Shown here: one piece after another, positions 59,104 to 64,000 of the stretch
How positions within the stretch are numbered: the stretch's first letter is position 1
Layout: each line of letters starts with the position of its first letter
Assembly (NCBI RefSeq): GCF_900103405.1
Contig: NZ_FNHX01000001.1
Span: forward strand, 496,001-560,000
DNA length: 64,000 nt
Reading direction: 5' to 3'
Origin: Polaromonas sp. JS666
GTDB lineage: Bacteria > Pseudomonadota > Gammaproteobacteria > Burkholderiales > Burkholderiaceae_C
Notes under the pieces: model-generated
The model's input: only the letters and a program-made list of their open reading frames with translations
Told to the model about the DNA's origin: nothing
The model's database searches: none
Position numbers and translations under genes: made by a program

Positions 59104-60123
59104 ATGCGCAACACAACAAAAAATCCCATCGCTTTTCAACTTGACCGCCGACACGCGCTGCAAGGCCTGGGCGCCCTGCTGCTGGGCGGCGGCCTGGCCT
59201 GGGCACCGCGCCGTGTGCTGGCGCAGGCCACGGAGCGTGCGGTGCGGTTTATCCTGCCGGTGGGCGCGGGCTCGGGCGTGGACACCATCGTCCGTGCCGC
59301 CGCCGCGGCCCTGGGCAAGACGCTGGGCCACCCGGTGGTGATTGAAAACCAGCCCGGCGCGGGCGGCATCGTCGGCACCTCGGCACTCGTGAAAGCGGCA
59401 CCCGACGGCATGACGCTGGGTGTGGTGTCCAACAACCACGTGGTCTACCCCAGCGTCTACAAAACGCTGCCCTTCGACCCGATCAACGACATCACGCCGA
59501 TCTGCGTGCTGGGAAGCACGCCGTTTGTGCTGGTGGTCAACCCGGTCAAGGTGGCGGCGACCAATGTGAAGGAACTGGTGGCCCTGCTCAAGGCCAAACC
59601 CGAGGCCTACAACTACGCCTCATCGGGCAACGGCACCATCTTGCACCTGGCGGCCGAGATGTTCATGGATGAAGCCCAGGTCAAGGTCAAACACATCCCC
59701 TACAAGGGCGTGGGGCCCATGGTGACCGACTTGATAGGCGGCCAGGTCGAGCTGGGCGTGCTGGCCCTGCCCGCGGTGCAGGCCCACCTCAAGAGCGGCG
59801 CGCTGCGCGCCATCGGCGTGGGCAGCGCGGCGCGCGTGGCGGCCGCGCCGGATATCCCGACGATTGCCGAGCAAGGCCTGCCCAACTACAACATCGAAGG
59901 CTGGTTTGCCGTGGTCGGCCCGGCCAAACTACCCATGGCCGAAGCCCGGCGCATACAGGCCGCCGTGGCCGCCGCCTACGCGACACCCGAGGTCAAGGAA
60001 GCCATGGCCAAACAGGGCAACACCATCAACCCCGGCACGCCCGAGGCGGCCGCGCTGTTTTTTCGCAGCGAGATGGTGAAGTACGCCCGCTTGGTTAAAA
60101 AAGCGGGCGTAGAACTGCAATAG
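59104..60123 (+). CDS. Bug-type tripartite tricarboxylate receptor
   Basis: 339-residue periplasmic receptor with a signal including a twin-arginine-like RRHALQG and hydrophobic stretch ending RRVLAQA. Then follow VRFILPVGAGSGVDTIVRAAAAALGKTLGHPVVIENQPGAGG, YNYASSGNGTILHLAAEMF and KHIPYKGVGPMVTDLIGGQVELGV, all Bug marks. AAAGGAG precedes the ATG. It is the last gene of the LysR-controlled cluster, and the ligand is presumably the acid activated by the CoA-transferase. It converges with ssuF, leaving only 2 bp between stops. Confidence 0.88.
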   Translation: MRNTTKNPIAFQLDRRHALQGLGALLLGGGLAWAPRRVLAQATERAVRFILPVGAGSGVDTIVRAAAAALGKTLGHPVVIENQPGAGGIVGTSALVKAAPDGMTLGVVSNNHVVYPSVYKTLPFDPINDITPICVLGSTPFVLVVNPVKVAATNVKELVALLKAKPEAYNYASSGNGTILHLAAEMFMDEAQVKVKHIPYKGVGPMVTDLIGGQVELGVLALPAVQAHLKSGALRAIGVGSAARVAAAPDIPTIAEQGLPNYNIEGWFAVVGPAKLPMAEARRIQAAVAAAYATPEVKEAMAKQGNTINPGTPEAAALFFRSEMVKYARLVKKAGVELQ

Positions 60124-60125
60124 CT

Positions 60126-60341
60126 TTACAGCTTGGCGATGGATACCTCGGTCGACTTGACCAGGGCGACCACCTCGCTGCCGACACCGAGCTCGAGCTG
60201 GTCGACCGAGCGCGTGGTGATCACCGAGGTGACGATGCCCCAGGGGGTTTCGACGTCGATTTCGGACACCACGTCGCCGCGGATGATTTCCTTGACCTTG
60301 CCGCGGAACTGGTTGCGGACATTGATGGCTTGGATGGACAT
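60126..60341 (-). CDS. ssuF: SsuF, Mop/TOBE-domain small protein
   Basis: 71-residue molybdopterin-binding-type (Mop, TOBE) protein: INVRNQFRGKVKEIIRGDVVSEIDVETPWGIVTSVITTRSVDQLELGVGSEVVALVKSTEVSIAKL is a single complete domain. The same kind of gene ends the ssuEADCBF operon in Pseudomonas, so I use that name. Its role in sulfonate use is not settled; it may bind molybdate-like oxyanions. AGGAG precedes the ATG. It is 47 bp after ssuB. Confidence 0.85.
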   Translation of the reverse strand: MSIQAINVRNQFRGKVKEIIRGDVVSEIDVETPWGIVTSVITTRSVDQLELGVGSEVVALVKSTEVSIAKL

Positions 60342-60388
60342 AAAGGTTCTCCTGGAACTGGGTTAAAGAATCGTTGAATAAGTAAAGC

Positions 60389-61288
60389 TCAGACCGCCCA
60401 GCGCACACCGTGCACCGGCGTGTTGGGCCATAGCGGTTCGCTGGGCGAGATCGCCTCGCCGGGCTGTTGCAGCACGCGGTCCAGGATCTTTTTCTCGATC
60501 TGGCCGAACAGCGGCTCGCTGCGTTCGCGCGGGCGGGCGATGCGCACGCGTTCGTCGAGCGCGATGCGGCCGTCCTCGATCAGGATCACGCGGTCGGCCA
60601 GCGCCACGGCCTCCTGCACGTCGTGCGTGACCAGCAAGGCGGTAAAGCCGTTGCGCTGCCACAGGCCTTCTATGAGCTGGTGCATCTCTATGCGGGTCAG
60701 CGCGTCCAGTGCGCCCAGCGGTTCGTCGAGCAACAAAAGGCGCGGGTTGTGCACCAGGGCCCGGGCCAGCGAGACGCGCTGGCGCTGGCCGCCCGACAGG
60801 CGCGCCGGCCAGTCGGGCTGGCGGTCGGCCAGGCCGACCTGGGCCAGCACGTCGGCGGCGGCCGCATGGCCGCCGGGCGGCAGGCCCAAGGCCACGTTGT
60901 CGATCACGCGGCGCCAGGGCAGCAGGCGCGAATCCTGGAACATGATGCGGGTGTCTTCGCGCAAGCCGCTGACGTCCTGGCCGTCCAGGCGTATGCTGCC
61001 TTGCGTGGCGGCCTCCAGCCCGGCCACCAGGCGCAGCAGGGTGGATTTGCCGCAGCCGCTGCGGCCCACGATGGCGACAAACTCGCCGGGTTCGATCACG
61101 AGTTCGGTGTGCTGCAGCACCTGGCGTTTGCCGTAGCGTTTGGAGAGCCCGCGGATTTCCAGGCGCACGCCGCGCTCCTGTGATGAAAGCGGCGCTTGCG
61201 GCGGCAGCGTGTCAGCTCCGGCATCGCGCCCAAGTTCCGCCGCGAGCCAGGTTTGCGAAGATTCAAAAGAGATATGGGGATGCAGCAT
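60389..61288 (-). CDS. ssuB: SsuB, aliphatic sulfonate ABC transporter ATPase
   Basis: 299-residue ATPase. Walker A is [19 protein letters not shown]-loop [22 protein letters not shown], signature [15 protein letters not shown], Walker [17 protein letters not shown] and H-loop [28 protein letters not shown] is characteristic of SsuB. The ATG at 61288 follows GAGG; the longer frame upstream (to 61429) overlaps ssuC and lacks a ribosome site. Confidence 0.93.
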   Translation of the reverse strand: MLHPHISFESSQTWLAAELGRDAGADTLPPQAPLSSQERGVRLEIRGLSKRYGKRQVLQHTELVIEPGEFVAIVGRSGCGKSTLLRLVAGLEAATQGSIRLDGQDVSGLREDTRIMFQDSRLLPWRRVIDNVALGLPPGGHAAAADVLAQVGLADRQPDWPARLSGGQRQRVSLARALVHNPRLLLLDEPLGALDALTRIEMHQLIEGLWQRNGFTALLVTHDVQEAVALADRVILIEDGRIALDERVRIARPRERSEPLFGQIEKKILDRVLQQPGEAISPSEPLWPNTPVHGVRWAV

Positions 61289-61307
61289 GGTGTTTCCTCG
61301 TGCCCAT

Positions 61308-62204
61308 TCAGGCCGCCGCACTCTGGTAACCGGGATGCCAGCGCAGCCAGTAGCGCTCCAGCCCGCGCGCGAACACATCGGCCAGCTTGCCCAGCAAGGC
61401 ATACAGCAGGATGCCGACCAGCACCACATCGGTCTGCAAAAACTCTCGGGCGTTCATGGTCAGGTAGCCAATGCCGGCCTGGGCTGAAATGGTTTCGGCC
61501 ACGATCAAAATTACCCACATCAGGCCCAGCGAAAACCGCAAGCCCACCAGGATGGACGAAAGCGCGCCGGGCAGGATGACCTCTCGGTAGAGCTGCCAGC
61601 GCGTGAGGCCGTAGGTGCGGCCCATCTCGACCAGCCCCGGGTCCACATTGCGTATGCCGTGGAAGGTGTTGATGTAGATCGGGAAGAAAACCGACACCGC
61701 GATCAGGAACAGCTTGGCGGTTTCATCGATGCCGAACCACAAAATCACCAGTGGAATCAGCGCCAGCGCCGGGATGTTCCGCACCATCTGTATGGTTGAA
61801 TCCAGCAGGGTTTCAAAAAACTTGACCGAGCCGGTCAGCAGGCCCAAGGCCAGGCCCAGACCGCCGCCCACGGCCAGGCCCGCGAGCGCCCTGCCCGCGC
61901 TGACCTTCACATGGGTCCACAGCTCGCCCGAGGCCGACAGCGTCCAGGTGGCCTTGATGACTTCCGAGGGCGCCGGCAGCACGCGGGTAGACAACCAGCC
62001 CAGTGAAGAGGCAATTTGCCAGAGCGCGATCAAGCCCACAGGCACCACCCAGGGCAGCAGGCGCTGGCCGAGGTCGCGCAGCACGGCGGCAATTTGCAGG
62101 CGCGGCAATGAGAAGCCCGGGGCCAGCGGCAAGAAGCCCAGGCCGGGAGCATCCACGGTGTCGGGCACCGGGGTCACCTGGAGTTCACGAACAGAGTCTG
62201 TCAT
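61308..62204 (-). CDS. ssuC: SsuC, aliphatic sulfonate ABC transporter permease
   Basis: 298-residue membrane permease with about six hydrophobic segments after a long N-terminal tail. It has [12 protein letters not shown], the ATPase-contact loop [35 protein letters not shown], and [20 protein letters not shown], typical of SsuC. It is 15 bp after ssuD and 19 bp before ssuB. Confidence 0.93.
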   Translation of the reverse strand: MTDSVRELQVTPVPDTVDAPGLGFLPLAPGFSLPRLQIAAVLRDLGQRLLPWVVPVGLIALWQIASSLGWLSTRVLPAPSEVIKATWTLSASGELWTHVKVSAGRALAGLAVGGGLGLALGLLTGSVKFFETLLDSTIQMVRNIPALALIPLVILWFGIDETAKLFLIAVSVFFPIYINTFHGIRNVDPGLVEMGRTYGLTRWQLYREVILPGALSSILVGLRFSLGLMWVILIVAETISAQAGIGYLTMNAREFLQTDVVLVGILLYALLGKLADVFARGLERYWLRWHPGYQSAAA

Positions 62205-62219
62205 GGCTGTGCTCCGGGT

Positions 62220-63383
62220 TCAGCTTTGCGAGACGCGCGGCAGGTAGTCATTGGCCACGACCTCACCAAAAGGCCCGTTCAACACCTGGCCAGGCAGCTT
62301 CTGGCGCAGCCTGCGCGGCAGCAGCGGGAAGACCAGTTCGGCGAAGCGGTAAGCCTCCTCCAGGTGCGGATAGCCCGAGAGCACAAAGGTGTCCAGGCCC
62401 AGGGCCGCGTATTCCTCTATGCGCGCGGCCACCGTCTTGGGGTCGCCCACCAGTGCCGTGCCGGCGCCGCCGCGCACCAGGCCCACACCGGCCCAGAGAT
62501 TGGGGCTGATTTCGAGCTCCGCCCTGGTTCGCTTGCCACCGCCCGCATGCAGCGCAGCCATGCGGCGCTGGCCTTCGGAATCCATGCGTGAGAAGGCTGC
62601 CTGGGCGCGGCCCACGGTGTCGTCGTCGAGCCGGCTGATCAGGCTTTCGGCGGCGCGCCAGGCCTCGTCCTCGGTCTCGCGCACGATGACGTGCAGGCGT
62701 ATGCCGAACTTGACCTTGCGGCCCAGCCTCTCGGCGCGGGCCCGCACGTCGGCGACTTTTTTGGAGACTTCGGCGGGCGGCTCGCCCCAGGTCAGGTAGG
62801 TGTCGACCTGCTCGGCGGCCAGCGCATGGGCCGGCGCCGAGGAGCCGCCGAAATACACGGGCGGATGCGGTTTTTGCACCGGCGGGTACAGCAGCTTGGC
62901 GCCTTTGACGCTCAGGTGCTGGCCCTGGAAATCAAAACTTTCACCGGCGTGGCTGCGCGCCAGGATCTCGCGCCAGATGCGTATGAATTCGGCCGACTGT
63001 TCATAGCGCTGCGTGTGGTCCAGGTAGACGCCGTCGCCTTCGAGCTCGGCCTGGTCGCCGCCTGTGACCAGGTTGATCAGCAGGCGCCCGCCCGAGAGCC
63101 GGTCAAAGGTGGCGGCCATGCGCGCGGCCAGGCTGGGCTGGTGCAGGCCGGGCCGCACCGCCACCAGGAACTTGAGGTTTTTGGTGACAGGCAGCAGGCT
63201 GGCGGCCACCACCCAGGGGTCTTCGCAGGAGCGGCCGGTGGGAATCAGCACACCTTCATAACCCAGGGTGTCGGCGGCCGTGGCGACCTGCTTCAAATAG
63301 TCATGGTTGACCTCGCGCGCGCCTTCGCCCGTGCCCAGGTAGCGGCTGTCGCCGTGGGTGGGAATAAACCAGAAAACCTGCAT
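62220..63383 (-). CDS. ssuD: SsuD, FMNH2-dependent alkanesulfonate monooxygenase
   Basis: 387-residue luciferase-fold enzyme that breaks the C-S bond of alkanesulfonates to sulfite and an aldehyde. [16 protein letters not shown] at the start, [58 protein letters not shown] and the C-terminal [24 protein letters not shown] are all SsuD marks. AAGGAG precedes the ATG. A flavin reductase is needed; ssuE is not seen in this part of the operon. Confidence 0.95.
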   Translation of the reverse strand: MQVFWFIPTHGDSRYLGTGEGAREVNHDYLKQVATAADTLGYEGVLIPTGRSCEDPWVVAASLLPVTKNLKFLVAVRPGLHQPSLAARMAATFDRLSGGRLLINLVTGGDQAELEGDGVYLDHTQRYEQSAEFIRIWREILARSHAGESFDFQGQHLSVKGAKLLYPPVQKPHPPVYFGGSSAPAHALAAEQVDTYLTWGEPPAEVSKKVADVRARAERLGRKVKFGIRLHVIVRETEDEAWRAAESLISRLDDDTVGRAQAAFSRMDSEGQRRMAALHAGGGKRTRAELEISPNLWAGVGLVRGGAGTALVGDPKTVAARIEEYAALGLDTFVLSGYPHLEEAYRFAELVFPLLPRRLRQKLPGQVLNGPFGEVVANDYLPRVSQS

Positions 63384-63419
63384 AAAAACTCCTTGAATAC
63401 TGAGTGCTTGGCGTTGCGC

Positions 63420-64000
63420 TTATTTGCGCGCGACCTGGGTGGCTTCGGGCCGCCATACGATGTCGGCCACCTTGACCGCGCGCGGAATCAGGCCCAGCCG
63501 CAAAAAGGCATCGGCCACACGCTGCTGGTCCGCGATGGCGGCAGCATTGAGCGGGCCGACGGGCGACACGGGACGGCGCTGGATAAACAGGCTCACCACG
63601 CCAGCGTCCAGGCCGCTGAAATCGGACACCAGCTTGATGGCCTCGGACCGGTTGCTTTGCACCAGCGCATCGGCACGGCTCAATTCCTCAAACAGCGCCG
63701 CCAGGGTCTGCCCATGCTGGCTGGCAAAGGGGCGCGAGGCCAGGTAAAAGGAGTTGTTGCTCGACAGCTCACGCCCCGTGGCCAGCACGCGCGGCTTGAT
63801 GGCGAGTTCGATCGCGGCGTAAAACGGGTCCCAGATGGCCCAGGCGTCCACGCTTTTGCGCTCGAAAGCGGCGCGCGCGTCGGCGGGTGCCAGGTAGATG
63901 GGCTGGATGTCGTCCCATTTCAGGCCGGCCTTGTCGACCGCGCGCACCAGCAGGTAGTGGGCGCTGGAGCCTTTTTGCAGTGCGATCTTTTTGCCCTTGA
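63420..64000 (-). CDS. ssuA: SsuA, sulfonate-binding protein (N-terminus off window)
   Basis: The last 193 residues of a sulfonate-binding receptor, running off the right edge. It begins within KGKKIALQKGSSAHYLLVRAVDKAGLKWDDIQ and continues YLAPADARAAFERKSVDAWAIWDPFYAAIE, a strong SsuA motif. The end is VKVADIVWRPEATQVARK. It is the first visible gene of the ssu operon, 36 bp upstream of ssuD. The operon promoter lies outside the window. Confidence 0.92.
   Translation of the reverse strand, partial: KGKKIALQKGSSAHYLLVRAVDKAGLKWDDIQPIYLAPADARAAFERKSVDAWAIWDPFYAAIELAIKPRVLATGRELSSNNSFYLASRPFASQHGQTLAALFEELSRADALVQSNRSEAIKLVSDFSGLDAGVVSLFIQRRPVSPVGPLNAAAIADQQRVADAFLRLGLIPRAVKVADIVWRPEATQVARK

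Overview
The window is high-GC bacterial DNA, densely coded on both strands. Its gene content points to a betaproteobacterium of the Burkholderiales, probably Comamonadaceae of the Polaromonas/Variovorax/Rhodoferax kind. The reasons are the tripartite-tricarboxylate (Bug) solute receptors, the ImuA/ImuB mutagenesis pair, the ssuADCB-ssuF order, and extragenic repeats of a type I recall from that family. The genus is inferred from recollection only. I see no rRNA, tRNA or CRISPR array.

Layout. 0-2 kb: the end of an imuA-imuB SOS mutagenesis operon with a clear LexA box. 2-5.3 kb: a flavin hydroxy-acid dehydrogenase, an IclR regulator and a Bug receptor, with the same 17-bp palindrome on both sides of the regulator. 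5.3-12 kb: dsbB, two small genes, and a sulfate import operon (peroxiredoxin, serine hydrolase, sbp, cysT, cysW, cysA). 12-16 kb: three copies of a ~250-bp repeat around a LysR/azoR pair and a TauD-like dioxygenase.

16.5-32.6 kb is a sulfur supercluster. It begins with an operon on the minus strand: rhodanese, serine O-acetyltransferase, XRE regulator, family 2A encapsulin shell, and a cysteine desulfurase with a long disordered cargo-loading N-terminus. Divergent from it is an ABC importer plus flavin monooxygenase operon behind a good sigma-54 promoter. Converging on that are metN-metI-metQ-sfnR, a vanadium-haloperoxidase-like protein and a second TauD-like dioxygenase. The activator SfnR probably drives the sigma-54 promoters. 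The genes would capture sulfate, sulfonates, sulfones and methionine, release sulfite or sulfur, and make and desulfurate cysteine around a protein nanocompartment.

32.8-47.8 kb holds general functions: MATE and MFS exporters, acyltransferase, OmpA-type lipoprotein, glutathione transferase, a cNMP-domain flavoprotein with a UBP zinc finger, a beta-hydroxyaspartate-aldolase/iminosuccinate-reductase-like pair, and an RNA helicase. 47.9-52.4 kb is an accessory island, partly of visibly lower GC. It carries a single-gene PARIS-like defence protein (ABC ATPase fused to a DUF4435/Toprim nuclease), a MazF/PemK-like toxin, a HEPN-like protein and a PD-(D/E)XK-like protein. A DUF6172 gene and a broken DUF6172 fragment lie inside or at the edge of it. 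52.5-60.1 kb holds regulators, an acetyltransferase, a DsbA-like protein, and a LysR/HMG-CoA lyase/CoA-transferase/Bug catabolic cluster. 60.1-64 kb is the ssuADCBF alkanesulfonate operon, cut by the right edge.
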